In this document: positions 9,901 through 18,664 of the stretch, one piece after another
How the letters are laid out: each line of letters opens with the position of its first letter
Position numbering within the stretch: the stretch's first letter is position 1
NCBI GenBank assembly: GCA_001695595.3
Contig: MBPM02000176.1
Coordinates: 1-64,000 of the forward strand
Source: Plasmopara viticola
Taxonomy: Eukaryota; Oomycota; Peronosporomycetes; Peronosporales; Peronosporaceae
Reading direction: 5' to 3'
Length of the DNA stretch: 64,000 nt
The notes under the pieces: model-generated
Seen by the model: only the letters and a program-made list of their open reading frames with translations
What the model was told of the DNA's origin: nothing
Database searches by the model: none
Translations under genes and position numbers: made by a program

Positions 9901-12900
9901 AGAGGTACAGGGATCGATACCCTGCTTCTCCAGGCGTGTGTAGTATAGTGGTCAGTACCTCACCTTGTGGCGGTGATATCCCTGGTTCGAATCCGGGCAC
10001 GCGCATTTCTGGACGATGTTATGTGTCGTATTGTCTGTTTTTGCTTGCAAAGGCTTTAGTAAAGCGACCTTCGATCACATCGTGTGTGTCATAGTCAAAG
10101 CGGGATGGTGCGACGTGAACACACTTATCTATATCTAAACGAAGTTGAGTGCAATGTACCGGGGATGTAGCTCAAATGGTAGAGCGCTCGCTTAGCATGC
10201 GAGAGGTACAGGGATCGATACCCTGCTTCTCCAGGCGTGTGTAGTATAGTGGTCAGTACCTCACCTTGTGGCGGTGATATCCCTGGTTCGAATCCGGGCA
10301 CGCGCATTTCTGGACGATGTTATGTGTCGTATTGTCTGTTTTTGCTTGGAAAGGCTTTAGTAAAGCGACCTTCGATCACATCGTGTGTGTCATAGTCAAA
10401 GCGGGATGGTGCGACGTGAACGCACTTATCTATATCTAATCGAAGTTGAGTGCAATGTACCGGGGATGTAGCTCAAATGGTAGAGCGCTCGCTTAGCATG
10501 CGAGAGGTACAGGGATCGATACCCTGCTTCTCCAGGCGTGTGTAGTATAGTGGTCAGTACCTCACCTTGTGGCGGTGATATCCCTGGTTCGAATCCGGGC
10601 ACGCGCATTTCTGGACGATGTTATGTGTCGTATTGTCTGTTTTTGCTTGCGAAAGGCTTTAGTAAAGCGACCTTCGATCACATCGTGTGTGTCATAGTCA
10701 AAGCGGGATGGTGCGACGTGAACGCACTTATCTATATCTAAACGAAGTTGAGTGCAATGTACCGGGGATGTAGCTCAAATGGTAGAGCGCTCGCTTAGCA
10801 TGCGAGAGGTACAGGGATCGATACCCTGCTTCTCCAGGCGTGTGTAGTATAGTGGTCAGTACCTCACCTTGTGGCGGTGATATCCCTGGTTCGAATCCGG
10901 GCACGCGCATTTCTGGACGATGTTATGTGTCGTATTGTCTGTTTTTGCTTGGAAAGGCTTTAGTAAAGCGACCTTCGATCACATCGTGTGTGTCATAGTC
11001 AAAGCGGGATGGTGCGACGTGAACGCACTTATCTATATCTAAACGAAGTTGAGTGCAATGTACCGGGGATGTAGCTCAAATGGTAGAGCGCTCGCTTAGC
11101 ATGCGAGAGGTACAGGGATCGATACCCTGCTTCTCCAGGCGTGTGTAGTATAGTGGTCAGTACCTCACCTTGTGGCGGTGATATCCCTGGTTCGAATCCG
11201 GGCACGCGCATTTCTGGACGATGTTATGTGTCGTATTGTCTGTTTTTGCTTGGAAAGGCTTTAGTAAAGCGACCTTCGATCACATCGTGTGTGTCATAGT
11301 CAAAGCGGGATGGTGCGACGTGAACGCACTTATCTATATCTAATCGAAGTTGAGTGCAATGTACCGGGGATGTAGCTCAAATGGTAGAGCGCTCGCTTAG
11401 CATGCGAGAGGTACAGGGATCGATACCCTGCTTCTCCAGGCGTGTGTAGTATAGTGGTCAGTACCTCACCTTGTGGCGGTGATATCCCTGGTTCGAATCC
11501 GGGCACGCGCATTTCTGGACGATGTTATGTGTCGTATTGTCTGTTTTTGCTTGCGAAAGGCTTTAGTAAAGCGACCTTCGATCACATCGTGTGTGTCATA
11601 GTCAAAGCGGGATGGTGCGACGTGAACGCACTTATCTATATCTAAACGAAGTTGAGTGCAATGTACCGGGGATGTAGCTCAAATGGTAGAGCGCTCGCTT
11701 AGCATGCGAGAGGTACAGGGATCGATACCCTGCTTCTCCAGGCGTGTGTAGTATAGTGGTCAGTACCTCACCTTGTGGCGGTGATATCCCTGGTTCGAAT
11801 CCGGGCACGCGCATTTCTGGACGATGTTATGTGTCGTATTGTCTGTTTTTGCTTGGAAAGGCTTAGTAAAGCGACCTTCGATCACATCGTGTGTGTCATA
11901 GTCAAAGCGGGATGGTGCGACGTGAACGCACTTATCTATATCTAATCGAAGTTGAGTGCAATGTACCGGGGATGTAGCTCAAATGGTAGAGCGCTCGCTT
12001 AGCATGCGAGAGGTACAGGGATCGATACCCTGCTTCTCCAGGCGTGTGTAGTATAGTGGTCAGTACCTCACCTTGTGGCGGTGATATCCCTGGTTCGAAT
12101 CCGGGCACGCGCATTTCTGGACGATGTTATGTGTCGTATTGTCTGTTTTTGCTTGGAAAGGCTTAGTAAAGCGACCTTCGATCACATCGTGTGTGTCATA
12201 GTCAAAGCGGGATGGTGCGACGTGAACGCACTTATCTATATCTAAACGAAGTTGAGTGCAATGTACCGGGGATGTAGCTCAAATGGTAGAGCGCTCGCTT
12301 AGCATGCGAGAGGTACAGGGATCGATACCCTGCTTCTCCAGGCGTGTGTAGTATAGTGGTCAGTACCTCACCTTGTGGCGGTGATATCCCTGGTTCGAAT
12401 CCGGGCACGCGCATTTCTGGACGATGTTATGTGTCGTATTGTCTGTTTTTGCTTGCAAAGGCTTTAGTAAAGCGACCTTCGATCACATCGTGTGTGTCAT
12501 AGTCAAAGCGGGATGGTGCGACGTGAACGCACTTATCTATATCTAATCGAAGTTGAGTGCAATGTACCGGGGATGTAGCTCAAATGGTAGAGCGCTCGCT
12601 TAGCATGCGAGAGGTACAGGGATCGATACCCTGCTTCTCCAGGCGTGTGTAGTATAGTGGTCAGTACCTCACCTTGTGGCGGTGATATCCCTGGTTCGAA
12701 TCCGGGCACGCGCATTTCTGGACGATGTTATGTGTCGTATTGTCTGTTTTTGCTTGGAAAGGCTTAAGTAAAGCGACCTTCGATCACATCGTGTGTGTCA
12801 TAGTCAAAGCGGGATGGTGCGACGTGAACGCACTTATCTATATCTAATCGAAGTTGAGTGCAATGTACCGGGGATGTAGCTCAAATGGTAGAGCGCTCGC

Positions 12901-13771
12901 TTAGCATGCGAGAGGTACAGGGATCGATACCCTGCTTCTCCAGGCGTGTGTAGTATAGTGGTCAGTACCTCACCTTGTGGCGGTGATATCCCTGGTTCGA
13001 ATCCGGGCACGCGCATTTCTGGACGATGTTATGTGTCGAATTGTCTGCTTTTGCTTGCGAAGGCTTTAGTAAAGCGACCTTCGATCACATCGTGTGTGTC
13101 ATAGTCAAAGCGGGATGGTACGACGTGAACACACTTATCTATATCTAAACGAAGTTGAGTGCAATGTACCGGGGATGTAGCTCAAATGGTAGAGCGCTCG
13201 CTTAGCATGCGAGAGGTACAGGGATCGATACCCTGCTTCTCCAGGCGTGTGTAGTATAGTGGTCAGTACCTCACCTTGTGGCGGTGATATCCCTGGTTCG
13301 AATCCGGGCACGCGCATTTCTGGACGATGTTATGTGTCGTATTGTCTGTTTTTGCTTGGAAAGGCTTAAATAAAGCGACCTTCGATCACATCGTGTGTGT
13401 CATAGTCAAAGCGGGATGGTGCGACGTGAACGCACTTATCTATATCTAATCGAAGTTGAGTGCAATGTACCGGGGATGTAGCTCAAATGGTAGAGCGCTC
13501 GCTTAGCATGCGAGAGGTACAGGGATCGATACCCTGCTTCTCCAGGCGTGTGTAGTATAGTGGTCAGTACCTCACCTTGTGGCGGTGATATCCCTGGTTC
13601 GAATCCGGGCACGCGCATTTCTGGACGATGTTATGTGTCGTATTGTCTGTTTTTGCTTGGAAAGGCTTAGTAAAGCGACCTTCGATCACATCGTGTGTGT
13701 CATAGTCAAAGCGGGATGGTGCGACGTGAACGCACTTATCTATATCTAATCGAAGTTGAGTGCAATGTACC

Positions 13772-13785
13772 GGGGATGTAGCTCA
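13772..13785 (+). pseudogene. tRNA-Ala 5' fragment (14 nt), left target-site duplication of LINE B
   Basis: GGGGATGTAGCTCA, ending exactly at A14 of the tRNA, followed by the LINE 3' end (GTTTAAAGTTGTC on the + strand). The matching copy begins the intact tRNA-Ala at 21324. Confidence 0.95.
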
Positions 13786-14535
13786 GTTTAAAGTTGTCTA
13801 TATTTATTTTATAAACGAATGACTAATCAACTTGCCTGGCTTAAAATCTAATCTAAACTAATGTTGTGTAATGTACATAATTTAGTGTGGGTCTTGTGTG
13901 TAGGGTTTCGGTTCTACAATTTGCCCCTTTTTGAATCGAAGAATGGCGTGTCGGACCGTCCGCGCGGGTCAAAATTTCTCCGGAAATACTGATAGTTAGC
14001 AGCTGTAGCTCCGGCCACATGTTCAGCATATACATCGCCAGGTTCATGTCAACTGGCTGCACGTGTATTTACCTCGGGCGCCCAAACGCAGCATTGGTCT
14101 TCTAGCTCGCTGTCGCTTCGTTCCACCTCTAGACCGTCACTTTCCTCGGGCCGGCTTTAAAGCAGGCTCACCTCAGGGCTCATGCCCCCCGTCTCCCTTT
14201 CGGGTGCAGCCGGAGACAACACAGTCCGCAGAGGGGAGCTCGTTTTAAAACCGGCGAGTCAAGCTTTAGCTTGGAGGGGTTCGGCACCTTCCTCAAGCCG
14301 ACGATTAAGTGGGCCCGCATCTGGGCTCATGCCCCCCGTCCCCCTTTCGGGTGCAGCCGGAGACAACACAGTCCGCAGAGAAGAGCCCAACTTAAGTCGG
14401 CGAGTACTGGAGTTGCTGGGACGCTTGAGCCTCGGCGGGTAAATTCGGAAATGAACAATAAAACCGATGGTGGATAAGAAATCCCTTGAAATAGCATAAT
14501 ATGCTTTTTGTCAGGATTGTTGTCGGACCACTCGA
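13786..14535 (-). other. LINE copy B 3' UTR
   Basis: 750 bp with no supported coding sequence. In LINE sense it carries two direct copies of a 64-bp segment, and an AATAAA (revcomp of 13803-13808) 17-22 nt before the insertion junction. The final bases (AAAC in LINE sense) meet tRNA sequence directly. Confidence 0.8.
14176..14386. repeat. Duplicated 64-bp segment in LINE B 3' UTR
   Basis: 14176-14239 and 14323-14386 are near-identical direct repeats sharing CCTTTCGGGTGCAGCCGGAG and the following ACAACACAGTCCGCAGAG. About 83 bp separates them. The same pair occurs in copy C. Confidence 0.9.
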
Positions 14536-17500
14536 TTAGACTGTTTGGCGGACACTGGTGATACCAGGATGAAGATCGGTGAACCTCCCGAAGGCCGGCT
14601 GGGACTGCATCTTGCGCACAATTTTGGCTAGGACCAGCTTATCATCGTTACCGTATAAGCGCCTAAACAAGTGTCGAACGTGCGCCGCAAATGTCGTGAA
14701 AACTATTCGTAGCGCTGGGTGCGGTGGTGTAGGCTTTCTTCCGTCGAACAAACACCGATTGCGATCCGACCACAAAAAATGAAGCGTCACTGCGCGGAGG
14801 ACATGCCATACGTCAGCTGCGATTGCCGCATGGTCCTTCCATTCATCGCGCACTTGCACCCTTCGCGCAAGTGCGATGTCGAGCCACGTCGGCTTGTGCT
14901 TGAAGAGCCTGCACGCGATATCAAGGACGTGTAGCCACAAGTCCGACGCAAGCGAGCAGTCAAAGAACAGATGTTGTTCCGACTCAATTGCATCACAACC
15001 ATCGCGCACACATGTGCGGATGCCGGGATTTGTATATTCCAGAAACCAGAAGCGCGACCGGACCGGCAGCAGTCGGAAAGCCAATCTTAACTGAAGGTCT
15101 TCGAAGACAGGAAGCAGTACCTTTCGCATTCGCTTGCCCCGCTTCGCGTGCTCCTTGATGTGGCTGACGTTGATGTGATCCCAATAGATCTTCATTGGAT
15201 GCGGCTTTATCTGTGGTTTCGGCTTCCATACGACGCGTAAAACCGCCGAGCGTGGGATCGCAGGAAACAATTGCAGCTTCTCGTTGCTGAAGACACCGAC
15301 GTATGGTATTAATCCTGGGCTAACTCTGCCAGGTACCGAAAGAGTACCACCACATGATTTAAGCCGATCTACGATCTGCGTCGCCTCGTTATACATCACG
15401 CGTAGCCACTTAATTTGTTGGCCTGGCGTGATATTCACCAGCGTAAAGTCAATATGTCGATCCACGAAGTCAACCTGCGCTGGCCACGTGTTCTGACCGC
15501 GCATAAAGTCAGCAAGCGACCGAAGACCGAAGACGCGAGAGACGTGTAGACGAAAGCTTCGTTGTGGCTCTGGCACCATACCGATGCAGCGCCGATGCGC
15601 CAAAGCCGTGCCACCACGCATTCGTTGTTCGTAGTGAAGGCTGGCATCTGAGTGAAACCAGATCGGCTGGACAAGTGCATACTCGATGCGCTCGTTGGAT
15701 GGCAAGTCGTGCCACGTCTTTTCCCAGCTTGAGCGATGCCACCAGGTCCAAGTTGTCTTCCACCACATTGAAGTGTGACTCCACTTGATCATCTCGCCGT
15801 GGCGCTGTGGGGATATTGTAAGCAGATCGAGCGCATGGCATTTGCTGTACCGAGGAAGGATTGACCTCAATAACTCTGTACTAGCAGTCGTCCACCAGCG
15901 TCCGTCAGATGCTCGAGCCTGTGCTACGAACTGCATCAGAAGCACGAAACGTTGTCGCTTAAGCTGTGCTTCAAGATTTGGAAAACCAAGTCCACCATCT
16001 GCTCGTCGAAGATAGAGAAATTCATTTGGGATTAGCTGTATGTGTGTCGCGTCGCGGTCGTACTTGCGACTCAGCACAAACCGGTTTAGCGTCGACTGCC
16101 ATCTTTTGACGAAAGCCAACGGAATTGCGACGTGCTGTGTGCAATGCCATAAGCGCGACAGCACCATGGTCTGAGCAACCAGGAGACGTCCGCGAAGCGT
16201 GCGGGCGCGACGGTACCACAGTTTCAAGCCTTCATAAAAGCGCTGGTCAAGTGACTCAAGAATGCGGTCGTCGATGGGTGACTGACTGAAAGGAATGCCA
16301 AGATACTTGACCGATTCTGAGCGTCCAAGGACGCGAACACCGGGCATGAGCGGGCAGTCTTGTCTCCGGTTTAGAGCCAGCAGTACGGACTTTGACAAGT
16401 TCAACTTTGCCCCCGAGCCTTGGCAGTACTTCTCTACAGTCTCAAGCTGTGCCTGCAGATTTGTGATCGAGCTGCCGATTAGCGTCGAGTCATCTGCGAA
16501 GAATAAACTCGTTGCAGTATCGTTGTCATTCAGACACACACCGTACTCCTCGTGTGAGCGCAGCAAGTTTCCGAGTGGCTCAATCGTTAAGATGAACAGC
16601 AGTGCGGACAGAGGGTCTCCTTGTTTCACTCCGCGAGTAGGATGCAGCGCTGGCTGAATGACGCCGTTGATCAGGAGGTGAGCCAGAGGATCCGTGTAAA
16701 GCAGCTTTATCCAGCGTGTGAAACCTGTGCCGATCCCCATACGCTCAAGCAATCGGAACATGTAATCCCAGTTGACTCGATCAAATGCCTTCTGAAAATC
16801 CAAGAACAGCGCGTATGCCTCTTCGGTTCTACTTGTGACAAGGTCTTGAAGATCAGCCAGGAAACGCACGTGGTGGTGGATCGAGCGGCCGCGGACAAAA
16901 CCCTTTTGGTCCGTATGGACCAATTTTGGGATGGCAGACTGCAGCCGATAAGTCAGTGCCTTTGAAAGTACCTTTACATCGACCGGAATGAGCGCGATCG
17001 GTCGATAGTTGCCTGGATCTGCGCGCGGTCCCTTCTTGTGCAACAGCACCACCGCCGACTTGCGTTGCGATGCAAGCAGTTTTCCGCGCTTGAGTCGATC
17101 ATTGAAGACCAGTGCTAGGCACTGCCCAAACACGTCCGGCGCGACTTGGTAGAATCCCGCTGTCAAGCCATCGAAACCTGGAGATGACGTCGTTTTCATG
17201 TGCTTAATGGCTTCTGTCAAGTCGATGGAGCTCACGTCCTTGTCAAGCGCCTGCCTATCGAGCTCAGATAGCGTGCGAACGACTGAGTCGAGAAGCTTAC
17301 GTTGCATCGTGTTGTCTGGTGGGGTTGCTGCTCCCGTTTGACTGTCTGGGTCACCCATCTCCGACCCCCAATGCTCGAGGAAGCGAAGGCTGATCTCGTT
17401 TGGATTGGTTGAGACACTTCCATTCGGAAGTAAGACTTCCTCAATCGAGATTCGCCGCAAGCTTGTGTCCAATGGTCGAAAAAAGTGCTTTGTCGACGTC

Positions 17501-18663
17501 TCGGAGTTTGCAGCTTGGAAATCGAACGCAGTGTCTTGATGATACTGACTCGACCGGGTCACTGTCTCCTTGTAGTTCTTCATGGCTTCCTCGTACATCT
17601 TTTTGTTAGTATCGTCGGCAGCAACTCGATGACACGCGGCGGCGCGATCCAGCATGACGCGAGCGTCATCAACAGCTTGGGTATCTTGAGATCGGAGCTT
17701 CTTCTGCAGATCCTGCAGCTGCACTTTGATATCCGACTTCCACTGCTCCCACGTTCGCCCTGGATTCGTCGAAGCGCGAAGCTTCAATAGGATCTCATCA
17801 GCTTCACGCCGAATTGCCGATACCACCAGCGGGTATTCGAGCAGATAGTGCGGGAACTTCCAGTAACCTCGACCATGCAGCTGGGACCCCGACCTGAAAG
17901 TCACGCTATGTGCCAGATGGTCTCCGGCATGTGCCGGCAAGAAATACTTGGCATCGCCGTAGAAGCTGTTGCACAATATGTCCGAGACGAGGATGTAATC
18001 AAGGCGGTTCTTGCGAGGCATCGGTCCCGTGAACACGCGTGCTGTATCGTGGTGGATTCGCCAGGCGTCGACGACACCCAGTCGAGCCAACCAATCCAAG
18101 CAGCACGAACGACTTGAGTCATAGCGCAAATCCGACATTGAACAGTCCAAGGTCGGGTCCAGCGGAGTATTGAGGTCTCCAAGTACCATGTGTGTCGCGT
18201 CGTCTTCGAATTCTTCCGTTGCTAAATTGGAAAAAAACGCTTGTTTTTCTTGTTTATCCACAGGCGCGTAGACGTTGTGAATATAGACGGGAGCAAACTT
18301 GACCAGCACACGCACGACGAGGTACCGGCCAGGAACGGTCAGGTGGGTGAGCTCCAATGCTGAGTCAAAGCCTGGGAAGTCGGAGCGGAGCAATGTGAGT
18401 ACTCCGTTGCTTCGACCGCGTGTCGGCCGGTCCAGGAGTGTGTTCACATCGCTCAGAAATATTTTGTGCTCAAAAGTAGACTCAAGGTGAAACTTGAAGC
18501 GTGCAAGATGCGAGCGGTCCGCAAATTTGGTCTCTTGGATGCACGACATCCCGTACTTCGATAGCAGATTGTCGATCAGAAGGTGCCCGTTCTTCTTGAC
18601 GCCATTCGTGTTCACAGTTAGCACGCTGGTGTTGTTCCAAGTCAGATGCGTCGTCGAGATCAC
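14536..18663 (-). CDS. LINE ORF2: AP-type endonuclease / reverse transcriptase (copy B)
   Basis: 1375 codons, needed to nick the tRNA-Ala target and copy element RNA into it. Endonuclease, residues ~13-255: N18-T-N20, E44 (QET), YAP 132-134, GDLN 162-165, RLDYIL 220-225 and GDH 247-249, a full catalytic set for the exonuclease-endonuclease-phosphatase fold. Reverse transcriptase, ~530-800: NYRPI 552-556, LDFQKAFD 621-628 (catalytic D622), RGVKQGDP 677-684, FADD 722-725, YLGIPF 787-792. A Trp-rich stretch is at 961-984. A CCHC finger is at C1218, C1223, H1231, C1236. The frame opens after TAG 18681-18679; the listed start is GTG (18663-18661), one base past the ORF1 stop. The first ATG codes for residue 39, inside the endonuclease, so translation probably starts at GTG, by re-initiation, or by frameshift. 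Residue 440 is Asp here, Gly in copies A and C. Confidence 0.93.
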   Translation of the reverse strand: MISTTHLTWNNTSVLTVNTNGVKKNGHLLIDNLLSKYGMSCIQETKFADRSHLARFKFHLESTFEHKIFLSDVNTLLDRPTRGRSNGVLTLLRSDFPGFDSALELTHLTVPGRYLVVRVLVKFAPVYIHNVYAPVDKQEKQAFFSNLATEEFEDDATHMVLGDLNTPLDPTLDCSMSDLRYDSSRSCCLDWLARLGVVDAWRIHHDTARVFTGPMPRKNRLDYILVSDILCNSFYGDAKYFLPAHAGDHLAHSVTFRSGSQLHGRGYWKFPHYLLEYPLVVSAIRREADEILLKLRASTNPGRTWEQWKSDIKVQLQDLQKKLRSQDTQAVDDARVMLDRAAACHRVAADDTNKKMYEEAMKNYKETVTRSSQYHQDTAFDFQAANSETSTKHFFRPLDTSLRRISIEEVLLPNGSVSTNPNEISLRFLEHWGSEMGDPDSQTGAATPPDNTMQRKLLDSVVRTLSELDRQALDKDVSSIDLTEAIKHMKTTSSPGFDGLTAGFYQVAPDVFGQCLALVFNDRLKRGKLLASQRKSAVVLLHKKGPRADPGNYRPIALIPVDVKVLSKALTYRLQSAIPKLVHTDQKGFVRGRSIHHHVRFLADLQDLVTSRTEEAYALFLDFQKAFDRVNWDYMFRLLERMGIGTGFTRWIKLLYTDPLAHLLINGVIQPALHPTRGVKQGDPLSALLFILTIEPLGNLLRSHEEYGVCLNDNDTATSLFFADDSTLIGSSITNLQAQLETVEKYCQGSGAKLNLSKSVLLALNRRQDCPLMPGVRVLGRSESVKYLGIPFSQSPIDDRILESLDQRFYEGLKLWYRRARTLRGRLLVAQTMVLSRLWHCTQHVAIPLAFVKRWQSTLNRFVLSRKYDRDATHIQLIPNEFLYLRRADGGLGFPNLEAQLKRQRFVLLMQFVAQARASDGRWWTTASTELLRSILPRYSKCHALDLLTISPQRHGEMIKWSHTSMWWKTTWTWWHRSSWEKTWHDLPSNERIEYALVQPIWFHSDASLHYEQRMRGGTALAHRRCIGMVPEPQRSFRLHVSRVFGLRSLADFMRGQNTWPAQVDFVDRHIDFTLVNITPGQQIKWLRVMYNEATQIVDRLKSCGGTLSVPGRVSPGLIPYVGVFSNEKLQLFPAIPRSAVLRVVWKPKPQIKPHPMKIYWDHINVSHIKEHAKRGKRMRKVLLPVFEDLQLRLAFRLLPVRSRFWFLEYTNPGIRTCVRDGCDAIESEQHLFFDCSLASDLWLHVLDIACRLFKHKPTWLDIALARRVQVRDEWKDHAAIAADVWHVLRAVTLHFLWSDRNRCLFDGRKPTPPHPALRIVFTTFAAHVRHLFRRLYGNDDKLVLAKIVRKMQSQPAFGRFTDLHPGITSVRQTV

Positions 18664-18664
18664 C

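Larger units (their letters stand above)
5357..13771 (+). tRNA. Array A: 28 Ala-His tRNA units
   Basis: Twenty-eight tandem units of about 301 bp. If L is the last base of the tRNA-His, then tRNA-His is L-71..L, the linker G is L-72 and tRNA-Ala is L-145..L-73. L values: 5502, 5798, 6099, 6398, 6698, 6999, 7300, 7599, 7900, 8201, 8501, 8802, 9102, 9403, 9704, 10005, 10306, 10607, 10909, 11210, 11511, 11813, 12113, 12413, 12714, 13015, 13316, 13617. Units 4 and 6 have a tRNA-Ala lacking G1 (listed separately). The tRNA bodies otherwise look invariant. The spacers differ by unit (for example GGAAAGGCTTAAAT, GCAAAGGCTTTAGT or GCGAAAGGCTTTAGT; TAAACG or TAATCG). Confidence 0.96.

Noticed and set aside
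10538..10741. A + strand 66-67-codon ORF in some units (begins MCSIVVSTSP)
   Set aside because: Starts within tRNA-His and is open only when the spacer length happens to fit; absent from most units.
14063..14442. + strand ORFs opposite the LINE 3' UTR
   Set aside because: They overlap the 64-bp duplicated segment, have repetitive low-information products, and one changes frame between copies B and C through a single C.
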